A stretch of 64,000 bases of DNA from Metasolibacillus sp. (GCF_025291715.1 NZ_JAMBIZ010000001.1:124001-188000), one strand, 5' to 3'. Positions 26,000 to 34,341 are shown, counted from the stretch's first letter. The notes: generated from the letters alone by a model not told the origin. Made by a program: numbers and translations.

Positions 26000-26824
26000 A
26001 TGAAAAAAATAATGATGCTTGTAGCGGTATGCTTTTTATGTGTAATACAAAGCGTAGAAGCGCATACTGTGACAGAAAACAATATGTATGAGGATGTAGC
26101 ACCCACAGCTGAAAATGCACAAAAAATATTATTATTAAATAGCTTAGGCTTGCTTGGCTATAATGGTCAGGATATGAAGCTAGGGCAGGATGAAAATTTG
26201 TCACGCATGGAGTTTGCGGCGTGGCTTGCAGGCTTTTTCCATTTAGAAGGGGATAATTTTGAGCAACAAGCCAATGCGAGCTTGCAGGAGGAATATGTGT
26301 CCTCCTTGCAAGGCGATTTGACATATGGCGAGCTTAATGCAGCCTTGTTCCATAAAAAACTCAAGCTGGACAAGCCTGAGGCAACATTAACAAAGGCACA
26401 GTATATCGATTTTATTTTTGAGCATTTAAATGAGGATATGGGCGGACATACGCTAGTACAGATGGGCGGCTATATGGAAGGACCTACAGGTGTGATTGAT
26501 GATGTGAAAACAGCGGATGGCGCTGTGACACTCACAATTGATGGCAAAGACTATTTGTTATCAGGACATCCACGCATATCTGCACAGACGGATAATTCAG
26601 AAGAGTGGGCTGGTAAAACGGTAGAACTGTCTTATTTTACAACAAGCAATAGTAGTCATGGGCATCACCATGCCGACCAGCAATCAAATGATGAAGCTGT
26701 CTTGCAATATGTTCAGCTAGAGCAGACAGTGGCAGAGGACAATACGAAAAGCAAATGGCTTATGCCCGCAATTATCATTGCAGTGCTTGCAATACTGGCA
26801 TTGTTATTTTTGAAGCGTAAATAA
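26000..26824 (+). CDS. Secreted, C-terminally membrane-anchored protein with SLH-like repeats and a His-rich segment
   Basis: A protein of 274 residues. Signal peptide about residues 1-21 (ending SVEA|HT). Residues about 28-80 (MYEDVAP... LSRMEFAAWLAGFF) resemble an S-layer-homology repeat; about 105-145 look like a second, degenerate one. A small beta-rich region follows, then a His-rich stretch (HGHHHADQQ), and a C-terminal hydrophobic helix (about 252-270) ending LKRK, which should anchor it in the membrane. AGGAGGG precedes the ATG. It lies between the cobalamin salvage operon and the B12-riboswitch-controlled metE. A role in corrinoid or metal capture is possible but unproven. Confidence 0.65.
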   Translation: MKKIMMLVAVCFLCVIQSVEAHTVTENNMYEDVAPTAENAQKILLLNSLGLLGYNGQDMKLGQDENLSRMEFAAWLAGFFHLEGDNFEQQANASLQEEYVSSLQGDLTYGELNAALFHKKLKLDKPEATLTKAQYIDFIFEHLNEDMGGHTLVQMGGYMEGPTGVIDDVKTADGAVTLTIDGKDYLLSGHPRISAQTDNSEEWAGKTVELSYFTTSNSSHGHHHADQQSNDEAVLQYVQLEQTVAEDNTKSKWLMPAIIIAVLAILALLFLKRK

Positions 26825-26832
26825 AGGAAAGG

Positions 26833-26862
26833 GGCTGTTTGAAAATCCATTTTCAGACAGCC
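26833..26862 (+). terminator. Hairpin after SLH-like gene
   Basis: GGCTGTTTGAAAAT pairs with ATTTTCAGACAGCC, but no clear T-run follows, so termination strength is uncertain. Confidence 0.45.
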
Positions 26863-26952
26863 TATTAAAGTATAGTAAAGAAATAAAAATATTAAGAAAA
26901 GATAGCATTTTCATTTAAAAGTATGATACAGTAATAGCACAATTGAATAATG

Positions 26953-27127
26953 TGTAAGATTTGGTGCCAAGCGAAAGCTTGACTTAAAAGGGAAGTCGGT
27001 GTGAATCCGACGCTGTCCCGCAACTGTAAATCGGAGCAAATCACAAATGCCACTGGTGAGAAACTGGGAAGGCTGTGAGGAGCGATGATGATAAGCCAGG
27101 AGACCTGCCAACATCTAGTACACACCA
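26953..27127 (+). promoter_or_regulatory. Cobalamin riboswitch (AdoCbl aptamer)
   Basis: Conserved elements occur in order: GGTGCC (26963-26968), AAGGGAAGTCGGTGTGAATC (26998-27007 region) with GACGCTGTCCCGCAACTGTA, and the B12 box AGCCAGGAGACCTGCC (27094-27109). A closing segment (TGTGTAAG and TACACACC) pairs at the base. It lies directly upstream of metE with terminators between, so B12 should reduce metE transcription. Confidence 0.95.
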
Positions 27128-27192
27128 AATACCTACGTGGAAATAGGTGGTGAAAAGTAACAATTGTTACGAGTACGAGCGATCAAACAATA

Positions 27193-27222
27193 GCGAATGG
27201 AGCACCCATTTCGTGTTTTTTT
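27193..27222 (+). terminator. First terminator in the metE leader
   Basis: GCGAATGG (27193-27200) pairs with CCATTTCGT (27206-27214) with one bulge and is followed by seven T's. Its weak stem suggests a role in switching or a backup. Confidence 0.5.
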
Positions 27223-27239
27223 GCAATGTTCGAATTTAT

Positions 27240-27272
27240 AGCCATTTTCCATCAAAGGAAAATGGCTTTTTT
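27240..27272 (+). terminator. Second, strong terminator in the metE leader
   Basis: AGCCATTTTCC (27240-27250) pairs perfectly with GGAAAATGGCT (27257-27267), followed by six T's. It is the likely expression platform of the B12 riboswitch, or constitutive attenuation below it. Confidence 0.85.
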
Positions 27273-27302
27273 GCGCACTTTAAAAATGACAAAGAGAGGT
27301 TG

Positions 27303-29594
27303 ATGAAAAGCATGGCATATGTAGCAACAGCAATTGGTTATCCGTATATCGGAGAAAATCGCGAATGGAAAAAGTCATTGGAGAAGTTTTGGAAGCAGGA
27401 ATTAACAGAGGACGAATTTGTCACACAGCAAAAGGAAATTCGTTTAAGCCGTATTGAAAAGCAATTACAGCTTGGCTTGAACGTAGTTTCGGTTGGCGAT
27501 TTTACCAACTATGACCGCATACTAGATACAGCAGTAATGTTTGGACTTGTACCAAAGCGCTTTAATTGGCAAGGTGGCAAAGTCGATTTAGCAACATATT
27601 ATGCGATGGCACGTGGAAATAAAGAGGCCGTTGCCTGTGAAATGACGAAATGGTTTAATACAAATTATCACTATATTGTGCCAGAATATGAGGGACAGAC
27701 ATTACAGCTCACAGAAAATACTTTATTGAAGCATTTTGTTGAAGTAAAGGCAGCATTTGATATTACAGCAAAGCCAACGCTTATTGGTCCTTATACATTT
27801 ATCAAGCTAACGAAAGGCTATGACCGCGTATCGAAGGCATCCTTTGTCTTAGCCCTATTACCTTTGTATATACAAGTAATCAAGGAATTAGCAGCAGCTG
27901 GCGTACAATGGGTGCAGCTTGAAGAGCCTGCCCTTGTTACCACGTTAGATCAAGAGGAAATTCAACTTGTACAAGAAATATATGGACAGCTTACAACAGC
28001 AGCACCTGAAGTGAACATTATGCTGCAAACGTATTTTGAGTCGTTATCAGCCTATGAGCAGCTTGTTCAGCTACCAGTGCAAGGTATCGGACTTGATTTT
28101 GTGCATGGCTATCAGGATAATATGCAGGCATTGCGTCAGCATGGCTTCCCAAGCGACAAAGTGCTAGCGGCAGGTGTGATTAACGGACGTGATATTTGGC
28201 GTGCAAATTTAGCCGAAGTGAAGACAATGATACAGGCAATCGAGCAGCTTTCAGGTGCAAAGGAGCTATGGATTCAGCCTTCTTGTCATTTACAGCATGC
28301 ACCGATTACAACGAAATTTGAGACAAAACTAGATAAGGTGCTGCTCAATGCACTCGCTTTTGCAGATGAAAAAGCAGTAGAAATTGTAGAGGTGGTTGCC
28401 AATTTACAAGGACAAGAATCAACGGCTATTTCTGCTAGTATGAAGGCGATTGAAGCTTTGAAAAATCATCCGATTCGCAACAACAAAGTAGTTCAGCAAG
28501 CGGTTCAAACAATTGAACAAGCAGATTTTGAGCGCAGCACGCCATTTACAGAACGTTTAGCTATTCAACAAAAGGCACTGCAATTGCCGCTTTTCCCAAC
28601 AACAACAATTGGTAGCTTCCCACAGTCTGATGAGGTCAAGCAAAAGCGCAACGCATGGCGCAAAGGCAATTTAACAAATGAGGAGTACACTGCCTTTTTA
28701 GAGCAGGAAACAGCACGCTGGATTGCCATCCAAGAGGAGCTGGATATTGATGTGCTTGTGCATGGCGAGTTTGAGCGTACAGATATGGTGGAGTATTTTG
28801 GTGAAAAGCTAACAGGCTTCGCATTTACAACGAATGCATGGGTCGTGTCCTATGGCTCTCGCTGTGTCAAACCACCGATTATTTATGGTGATGTAGCATT
28901 CGAGGCACCCATGACAGTGAAGGAAACGGTGTATGCACAAAGCTTAACAAAGCGTCATATGAAAGGGATGTTAACAGGCCCTGTAACGATTTTAAATTGG
29001 TCGTTTGTGCGTGATGATATTGCACGTAAAGATGTCACATATCAAATTGCCTTAGCACTACGAAAAGAAATTGAATCTCTGGAGGAAGCAGGTATTTCGA
29101 TTATTCAAGTGGATGAGCCTGCATTACGTGAGGGGTTACCGCTGCGTAAAGAAAATTGGAATGCTTATTTAGAATGGGCAGTAGGGGCATTTAAATTAGC
29201 AACAGCAAGCGTCAAAGATGAAACGCAAATTCATACACATATGTGCTATTGCGAGTTCAACGATTTCATTGAGCCAATTAGCGCCTTAGATGCTGATGTT
29301 ATTTCCATTGAAACATCGAGAAGTCATGGCGAATTAATTAACTCATTGCAGCATAACCCATACGATAAAGGCATCGGCTTAGGCGTTTATGATATTCATA
29401 GCCCCCGTGTGCCAAGCGAAGCAGAAATGTTAACAATTATGCAGGACAGCTTGCAAGTGTTAGCACGCAATCAATTTTGGGTCAATCCAGACTGTGGCTT
29501 AAAAACGCGTAAAGAGCCTGAAACAGTGGCGGCACTTGCCAATATGGTGCAAGCAGCCAAAACATTGCGTCAGCAAATCGAGCAAGTGATTTAA
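27303..29594 (+). CDS. metE: Cobalamin-independent methionine synthase
   Basis: 5-methyltetrahydropteroyltriglutamate-homocysteine methyltransferase of about 763 residues. It methylates homocysteine without B12. The N-terminal half has the usual TAIGYPYIGENREWK opening; the C-terminal catalytic half has TTTIGSFPQS, HGEFERTDMVEYF, zinc ligands in HTHMCYCEF and a late NPDCGLKTR. The true start is the ATG at 27303 or 27312; frames further upstream run through the riboswitch terminators and cannot be coding. Control by the B12 riboswitch fits a cell that also uses or salvages B12. Confidence 0.95.
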   Translation: MKSMAYVATAIGYPYIGENREWKKSLEKFWKQELTEDEFVTQQKEIRLSRIEKQLQLGLNVVSVGDFTNYDRILDTAVMFGLVPKRFNWQGGKVDLATYYAMARGNKEAVACEMTKWFNTNYHYIVPEYEGQTLQLTENTLLKHFVEVKAAFDITAKPTLIGPYTFIKLTKGYDRVSKASFVLALLPLYIQVIKELAAAGVQWVQLEEPALVTTLDQEEIQLVQEIYGQLTTAAPEVNIMLQTYFESLSAYEQLVQLPVQGIGLDFVHGYQDNMQALRQHGFPSDKVLAAGVINGRDIWRANLAEVKTMIQAIEQLSGAKELWIQPSCHLQHAPITTKFETKLDKVLLNALAFADEKAVEIVEVVANLQGQESTAISASMKAIEALKNHPIRNNKVVQQAVQTIEQADFERSTPFTERLAIQQKALQLPLFPTTTIGSFPQSDEVKQKRNAWRKGNLTNEEYTAFLEQETARWIAIQEELDIDVLVHGEFERTDMVEYFGEKLTGFAFTTNAWVVSYGSRCVKPPIIYGDVAFEAPMTVKETVYAQSLTKRHMKGMLTGPVTILNWSFVRDDIARKDVTYQIALALRKEIESLEEAGISIIQVDEPALREGLPLRKENWNAYLEWAVGAFKLATASVKDETQIHTHMCYCEFNDFIEPISALDADVISIETSRSHGELINSLQHNPYDKGIGLGVYDIHSPRVPSEAEMLTIMQDSLQVLARNQFWVNPDCGLKTRKEPETVAALANMVQAAKTLRQQIEQVI

Positions 29595-29607
29595 AGAGGT
29601 GTACACG

Positions 29608-29799
29608 ATGGACCAGCAAATAGTTAAACATTACGAGCAAGTATTAAAAGCAAATATTATGCAGATTCAGCTTAACGGAGCTTCACTAACTTTGTCTGAG
29701 CAAGTAGCACAATTAGTGGCGAAGGATAGAGCAGACCAAGCTGAGATTCGTCGAGCCTATGATAATGTGGTACGTGAATTAATCGGAGAAGCGCTGTAA
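29608..29799 (+). CDS. Small hypothetical protein
   Basis: A charged helical protein of 63 residues (MDQQIVKHYEQVLKANIMQ opening, ending VVRELIGEAL) without cysteines or membrane segments. The start is the ATG at 29608, 8 bases after AGAGGTG; a GTG at 29599 overlaps that site. It lies 13 bases after metE and before a strong terminator, so it is cotranscribed with metE and under the same riboswitch. I do not recognise a family. Confidence 0.6.
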   Translation: MDQQIVKHYEQVLKANIMQIQLNGASLTLSEQVAQLVAKDRADQAEIRRAYDNVVRELIGEAL

Positions 29800-29800
29800 T

Positions 29801-29836
29801 GAAAAAGAGTCACTTTACGAAGTGGCTCTTTTTCAT
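29801..29836 (+). terminator. Terminator of the metE transcript
   Basis: GAAAAAGAGTCACTT pairs with AAGTGGCTCTTTTTC, then T's. Confidence 0.85.
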
Positions 29837-29918
29837 TTGCAAAAAATAGGAATTTATAGCAAAATAGAATTTGATATTTCTAATTTTTACATATATTTCA
29901 CATCGTGGAGGTAAATAA

Positions 29919-30152
29919 ATGAAAATTCAACAAGAGGGCGATTATGTCGTGATTAATAATTTTAAAATCGAAGGATATATTTTAGCAGAGCGCTGTGAGC
30001 AATGTGGCAACCCGAAAATTCGCAACGATCAATACGATGCTTATTTTTGTGCCTACTGCAATAAATGGCTTGAGGAGAAATGCACAGACCCCAACTGTCG
30101 TTATTGTCCACAAAGACCAGACAAACCGATACCAGAGGCATATGTGAAATGA
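29919..30152 (+). CDS. Small zinc-ribbon-like protein
   Basis: A protein of 77 residues with seven cysteines: CEQC, CAYC and CTDPNCRYC, arranged as two or more CxxC knuckles, suggesting one or two zinc sites. A GTGGAGG site lies 7 bases before the ATG. The stop overlaps the start of the next gene (ATGA), so it is coupled to the histidine phosphatase. I do not recognise a named family; a protein- or nucleic-acid-binding adaptor is possible. Confidence 0.7.
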   Translation: MKIQQEGDYVVINNFKIEGYILAERCEQCGNPKIRNDQYDAYFCAYCNKWLEEKCTDPNCRYCPQRPDKPIPEAYVK

Positions 30153-30700
30153 CCACTATTTATTTTGTACGTCACGCACATTCACATTACACGCCGGATG
30201 AGTATAATCGCTCATTGTCAGAACAAGGCTGGATAGAGGCACAAAAGTTAGTCAATGTATTTGAAGGAATTGATATTCAGGCAATCTATGCTAGCTGCTA
30301 TCAAAGAGCAGTAGAAACTGTTCAACCGATTGCGGCAAGTAAAAAACTGGCTATCACTCAAGAAAAAGCATTGAATGAGCGCATTTTAGCAAAGAGCAGT
30401 GTTCCTGATTTCGCAAGCGCCATCGCTAAAGTGTGGGCAGAGCCAACGTTCTCTTTTGATGGCGGAGAGTCTAATATTGTGGCTCAGCAGCGAGTGATAC
30501 CAATGATAGAGGAATTATTAATGCGCCATCAAAATGAAAAGATTATCATTGGCATACATGGTAACATTTTAACATTGTTGTTGCAGCATTTTAATCCAAA
30601 ATATGATATAGATTTTTGGCAAAGCTTGAAAATGCCAGATATAGTTGTAGCGAAGTTTAAAAATAAACAATTGCTTTCTACAACACGATTAATTAAGTAG
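30149..30700 (+). CDS. Histidine phosphatase family protein
   Basis: A protein of 183 residues of the phosphoglycerate-mutase-like superfamily. The phosphorylated histidine is in YFVRHAHSHYT (RHxH form), the second active-site histidine in IGIHGNIL. I place the start at the ATG at 30149, overlapping the previous stop, because the catalytic RHAH then sits at the usual position near residue 9; the longer frame from 30080 only reads through the previous gene. The substrate is unknown. A CobC (alpha-ribazole phosphatase) role is conceivable given the nearby B12 genes but not supported by motifs. Confidence 0.85.
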   Translation: MTTIYFVRHAHSHYTPDEYNRSLSEQGWIEAQKLVNVFEGIDIQAIYASCYQRAVETVQPIAASKKLAITQEKALNERILAKSSVPDFASAIAKVWAEPTFSFDGGESNIVAQQRVIPMIEELLMRHQNEKIIIGIHGNILTLLLQHFNPKYDIDFWQSLKMPDIVVAKFKNKQLLSTTRLIK

Positions 30701-30709
30701 GAGATACCT

Positions 30710-31180
30710 ATGGAAATAAAAAATCATGGATATATATTTCAAAAATTTATACCGCTTCAAGAGCATGAGCTAACAAGCTTTGAGCAGCTAGCTGGCTCCT
30801 ATGCTATTATTCAATCCGAGGGTAGATGGCTTATTTGCTATAATCGCTGGCGCAAGCAATGGGAGTTGCCTGCGGGAGGTTGTGAGGCAGATGAAACACC
30901 GAAACAATGTGCTGTTCGAGAATTGTATGAAGAAACGGGGCAAATAGCAGCCGAGCTCTCTTTTTGTGGGGTGCTAAAAAGTCGAAATATTCAAAACGAC
31001 AATGTCAAATATAATCCAGTATATTATGGGGTAATAGAACAATTGATGCCTTTTGTTGAAAATGAGGAAACGGCTTGTATTTTACTATGGGATATGCGAG
31101 CAGCAATTGAGGCAATTGATGAAGTGGATTTAGCGCTCTTGCAGGCAATCAATCTTTTGTCCTTGAAGCGCCTTGTATGA
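30710..31180 (+). CDS. Nudix hydrolase
   Basis: A protein of 156 residues. The Nudix box is complete (GGCEADETPKQCAVRELYEE followed by TGQ, fitting Gx5Ex7REUxEExGU). It hydrolyses a nucleoside diphosphate linked to another group; the substrate cannot be told. It follows the histidine phosphatase by 9 bases with a GGAG site before the ATG, suggesting an operon of phosphate-ester hydrolases. Confidence 0.9.
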   Translation: MEIKNHGYIFQKFIPLQEHELTSFEQLAGSYAIIQSEGRWLICYNRWRKQWELPAGGCEADETPKQCAVRELYEETGQIAAELSFCGVLKSRNIQNDNVKYNPVYYGVIEQLMPFVENEETACILLWDMRAAIEAIDEVDLALLQAINLLSLKRLV

Positions 31181-31213
31181 TATAGTTAAATCAATATATT
31201 AGAGGTGATTGTG

Positions 31214-32170
31214 ATGAATCGAAAGATACTGAAACGGCTTCCTTTACACAAATTAATGGACTTAAAAGTTGATTACGCCTTTAAACAAATGTTCGGTAGT
31301 GAAAAGAATAAAGAAATTACGATTGTGTTTTTAAATGCTATTTTGCAACGAACAGGTCGTGATACGATACAAGAAGTGCTATTTGCTAATCAAGAAACTG
31401 GTGGCGAGTATGAAGAAGATAAGCAGTCGCGCTTAGACATTGTTGTTAAAACGCAAAAAGGCGAATGGATTAATGTCGAGATGCAGCTATCCAATCAAGA
31501 AGATATGTTAAAGCGTACATTATATTATTGGTCTCGTTTATACGCGGCACAACTACAAAAAGGAAAAGGCTATCGTACATTGCGTCCAACGATTACGATT
31601 AATATTTGTAATTTTACGGTTTTTGAGGAGCAAAATTATTATCATAGCACATACCATCTATATGAAGATACAACTTTGAAGCGCTTGCAGCCAAAGGATG
31701 ATGTATTAGAAATCCACTTCATCGAAATGAACAAATTTTTAAGTGCTTGGCATCAAGAGCAGCTAAAACCACTGGATGATATTTTAGCGAGGTGGCTGTT
31801 ACTACTTGGCATGGTTGACGCTCGTAAAGAGCGCGTCTATCAAGACATTTACCGAGAATTGGAGGTATTAGCAATGAAAGATGAAACTTTATTAGAAGCA
31901 TTCAATGTATGGGAAAGCTTAAGCCAAACACCGGATACAATCATTGCGTACCAATCCCGTCTAAAAGCTATTTTAGATGAAGAAGCGCGTTTGGATGATG
32001 TGCGCGAAAAAAGCCTGCAGGAAGGGTTAGAAAAAGGGCTTGAACAAGGTATCGAAAAAGGCGTGCTAAAAGTAGCCAAGGAGCTAATCGCTTTAAATTT
32101 AGACATGGAAACAATTCAGCGAGCGACAGGGCTAACTGAGCAAGAGATTGAAAAGCTATGTAGCGAGTAA
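31214..32170 (+). CDS. Rpn-type PD-(D/E)XK nuclease/putative transposase
   Basis: A protein of 318 residues. The N-terminal nuclease domain carries DLKVDYAFKQMFGSEKNKE and the catalytic core RLDIVV...INVEMQL (D...ExQ variant typical of this family). The C-terminal part has the EKGLEQGIEKG hinge and a helical tail. E. coli RpnA-E of this family promote RecA-independent recombination. The start is the ATG at 31214 behind AGAGGTG. No inverted repeats flank it, so I do not call it an insertion sequence. A truncated relative lies at 8057-8461. Confidence 0.8.
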   Translation: MNRKILKRLPLHKLMDLKVDYAFKQMFGSEKNKEITIVFLNAILQRTGRDTIQEVLFANQETGGEYEEDKQSRLDIVVKTQKGEWINVEMQLSNQEDMLKRTLYYWSRLYAAQLQKGKGYRTLRPTITINICNFTVFEEQNYYHSTYHLYEDTTLKRLQPKDDVLEIHFIEMNKFLSAWHQEQLKPLDDILARWLLLLGMVDARKERVYQDIYRELEVLAMKDETLLEAFNVWESLSQTPDTIIAYQSRLKAILDEEARLDDVREKSLQEGLEKGLEQGIEKGVLKVAKELIALNLDMETIQRATGLTEQEIEKLCSE

Positions 32171-32201
32171 TAGGTTAACCTACTCGCTGCATAGCTTTTT
32201 T
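32153..32201. terminator. Terminator overlapping the Rpn gene's end
   Basis: AAGCTATGTAGCGAGTA (32153-32169) pairs with TACTCGCTGCATAGCTT (32181-32197), followed by TTTTTTG. It also can stop the converging small gene. Confidence 0.85.
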
Positions 32202-32203
32202 GT

Positions 32204-32380
32204 TTAAAATCCTAACTTCCCAAATAAACCTTTACGTGCGTCTAATTCCACTTTGTGACTACAATCATCACAGGCAAATCTGCCGTTCATATTTTGTTTA
32301 TAGAGCTGATACTTGCGAGTGCCTTCTAAAATTTTGAAATCCTTTTTGCAACAAATACAATTTGATACGTAATAAAACAT
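32204..32380 (-). CDS. Small zinc-finger-like protein
   Basis: A protein of 58 residues read on the minus strand (MFYYVSNCICCKKDFKILEG opening; CDDC in the second half; ends ARKGLFGKLGF). CxCC and CDDC can form one zinc site. A GAGG ribosome binding site lies about 8 bases before the ATG at 32380, and TATAAT lies about 36-41 bases upstream (32416-32421). I do not recognise a named family; small zinc ribbons such as DUF2197 members look similar. The gene was found by reading the strand directly. Confidence 0.65.
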   Translation of the reverse strand: MFYYVSNCICCKKDFKILEGTRKYQLYKQNMNGRFACDDCSHKVELDARKGLFGKLGF

Positions 32381-32522
32381 TTTGATTTCCTCGCTTTCAT
32401 CTCGTTTCTTCTATTATAGCATGCAATTTTCAGAAAATATTGTGACATTAAGGGAAACTTTCAATTGGGGGGTTAATACAGAAGAAAGTGCAACACTTCC
32501 TGCAAATGAACCAATAGACCTA

Positions 32523-32551
32523 TTGTATATACTTAGTAATGTTTTTATACT
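32523..32551 (+). promoter_or_regulatory. Sigma-A promoter of the pnuC-nadR-nrtR operon
   Basis: TTGTAT (32523-32528), 17 bases, TATACT (32546-32551). Both operator-like palindromes overlap it or its start site. Confidence 0.7.
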
Positions 32552-32578
32552 AACGTTAAAGTATCGAAATGTTACTAA
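32533..32578 (+). promoter_or_regulatory. Two tandem NrtR-operator-like palindromes
   Basis: Box 1 is TTAGTA-N9-TACTAA (32533-32553); box 2 is AAAGTA-N9-TACTAA (32558-32578). Both are 21 bases and 25 bases apart, so on nearly the same DNA face interval. Box 1 lies between -35 and -10, box 2 over the transcription start. NrtR sites are known as 21-bp palindromes, and an nrtR gene is the third gene of the operon. Confidence 0.65.
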
Positions 32579-32596
32579 GTAAAGGGGAGAAGGAAA

Positions 32597-33307
32597 ATGA
32601 CAGCAGTTTTTGGCAAATGGCAAGATTGGACTTGGTTTGAGCGCATATGGCTTGCTTTGTTCACCGCAATTAATTTTATTTTATTTTTTGCATGGAATGA
32701 CACAATATTAGGATTAATTTCATCCATTTCAGGGATGCTATGCGTCGTTTTAGTTGCAAAGGGAAGAATTGGTAATTACTTTTTCGGCATCATCCAAACG
32801 GCAACATATGGCTATATTGCATACACGTATCAATTGTACGGAGAGTCGATGCTGAATTTATTATTTTATTTACCAACACAATTTATCGGTATCTATATGT
32901 GGCTAAAGCATAAAAAGCCTGAAAATGAGGCAGTGCATGGAGAAACCGTTTATGCAAAAAGACTTTCTATGAAGCAATGGCTAATTGTTATAGTAGCATT
33001 TGCTATTGGTGCGGTGCTCTATGGGTGGCTTTTAACGTCAATTAATGCACAGCAAGTACGAATTGATAGCATGGCAGTAGTGTTGTCTGTCATCGCACAA
33101 ATTTTAATGATTTTACGCTTTGCGGAACAATGGATTATTTGGATTTTAGTCAATGTATTAACAATTACACTATGGGTTATTACACTTGTGCAAACAGGTG
33201 GCAATGATTGGACGATGGTCGTGATGTGGAGTGCCTTCCTAGCAAACTCAGTGTACGGCTATGTGAACTGGCTACGCATTGCGAAAGGGCAGGTGAATGA
33301 ACAATGA
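32597..33307 (+). CDS. pnuC: Nicotinamide riboside (mononucleotide) transporter, PnuC family
   Basis: Membrane protein of 236 residues with about seven or eight helices. Family features: W-rich opening (WQDWTWFERIWL), GRIGNYFFGIIQTATYGYIA, then FYLPTQFIGIYMWLKHK and a tail with ANSVYGYVNWLR. PnuC takes up nicotinamide riboside by facilitated diffusion coupled to phosphorylation by NadR. GGGGAGAAGG precedes the ATG. The stop overlaps the nadR start by 4 bases. Confidence 0.9.
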   Translation: MTAVFGKWQDWTWFERIWLALFTAINFILFFAWNDTILGLISSISGMLCVVLVAKGRIGNYFFGIIQTATYGYIAYTYQLYGESMLNLLFYLPTQFIGIYMWLKHKKPENEAVHGETVYAKRLSMKQWLIVIVAFAIGAVLYGWLLTSINAQQVRIDSMAVVLSVIAQILMILRFAEQWIIWILVNVLTITLWVITLVQTGGNDWTMVVMWSAFLANSVYGYVNWLRIAKGQVNEQ

Positions 33308-34326
33308 AAGTAGGATTTTATGGTGGGAAGTTTATGCCATTTCATCAAGGTCATTTGTATAGCACATTAAAGGCGAGTGCCATGGTGGATAAATTATATG
33401 TCATTGTTTTATATGATGAAGCACGTGATCGCCAGCTTTGTGCTGAGGGCAATATGCTATACGTTCCATATAAGGAGCGGGCATTATGGATTTCACAGGA
33501 GACGAGAGATTGCTCGAATATAGAGGTGCTTTATATAGAGGATGCTGACTCGCCGGATGAAGATTATAATTGGTTTGAAGGTGGCAAGCGCATTAAAGCA
33601 GCAATTGCTGAGCCAATTACCCATGTATTTAGCTCTGAGAGCAGCTATAGCAAATGGTTTGATGTGATTTATCCAGAGGCGGAGCATGTCGTATTAGATG
33701 AACAACGTCAAATGTTCCCAATTAGTGCCACACAAATTCGAACAGAGGGTGTCTATAAGCATTGGCATATGCTGCCTGTTAGCGCTCGTCCATTTTTCAC
33801 AAAAAAAGTAGCTGTTGTAGGTACAGAAAGCTGTGGAAAAAGTACGTTAGTGCGCAATTTAGCAAAGCTTTTTCAAACAGCCTATGTTGAAGAATATGGT
33901 CGGACAATTTGTGAGGAAATCGGCAATGGCTCAAATTTAATTATGGATTGTCATTATGAAGCAATTACTTATGGACATAAGCATTTAGAGTTCCAGCGCT
34001 TAAAAGAAGCAAATCAAGTGTTATTCATTGACTCAGAGCAAGTAGTGACACAATATTATACAAAAGTGTATCAAGGTTATGAGCTACCGATTGTCGAAGC
34101 GGCAATTGCGACACAGCGCTATGATTTATATTTATACTTAGAGCCTGATGTGCCATGGGTTGAGGACGGCTACAGAGTATTAGGTGAGGAAACGGTGCGT
34201 GAAAAAAATAATGCTTTATTAAAAGAAATGTTTGCACAGCGTCATATTCCAATAAAAATTATTAGCGGCACATATGAGGAACGAATGGAGCAGGCGATAC
34301 AGCTTGTACGTGCACTATTCAAATAG
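33304..34326 (+). CDS. nadR: NadR-like bifunctional NMN adenylyltransferase / ribosylnicotinamide kinase
   Basis: A protein of 340 residues. The N-terminal adenylyltransferase (about 1-165) has the GGKFMPFHQGH nucleotide motif and late ISATQIR (ISxTxxR class). The C-terminal kinase has a P-loop GTESCGKST and a downstream DSEQVVTQ acid motif. The N-terminal repressor helix-turn-helix of enterobacterial NadR is absent; here regulation is taken over by the separate NrtR. Together with PnuC it imports and converts nicotinamide riboside to NAD. Confidence 0.9.
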   Translation: MKVGFYGGKFMPFHQGHLYSTLKASAMVDKLYVIVLYDEARDRQLCAEGNMLYVPYKERALWISQETRDCSNIEVLYIEDADSPDEDYNWFEGGKRIKAAIAEPITHVFSSESSYSKWFDVIYPEAEHVVLDEQRQMFPISATQIRTEGVYKHWHMLPVSARPFFTKKVAVVGTESCGKSTLVRNLAKLFQTAYVEEYGRTICEEIGNGSNLIMDCHYEAITYGHKHLEFQRLKEANQVLFIDSEQVVTQYYTKVYQGYELPIVEAAIATQRYDLYLYLEPDVPWVEDGYRVLGEETVREKNNALLKEMFAQRHIPIKIISGTYEERMEQAIQLVRALFK

Positions 34327-34341
34327 AAAGGAATGGTTATA

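Noticed and set aside
27147-27302. Upstream extension of metE
   Set aside because: The extension reads through the two leader terminators; homologues begin at the MAYVATAIGYPYIG region.
30149-30700. CobC alpha-ribazole phosphatase
   Set aside because: The histidine phosphatase motifs are generic and the gene is coupled to a zinc-ribbon gene, not to cobalamin genes.
31214-32170. Insertion sequence
   Set aside because: The Rpn-type nuclease gene has no terminal inverted repeats or target duplications; the family name includes transposase only by similarity.
32382-32582. Reading frame of 66 codons before pnuC
   Set aside because: It spans the promoter and both NrtR-like boxes and has no ribosome binding site.
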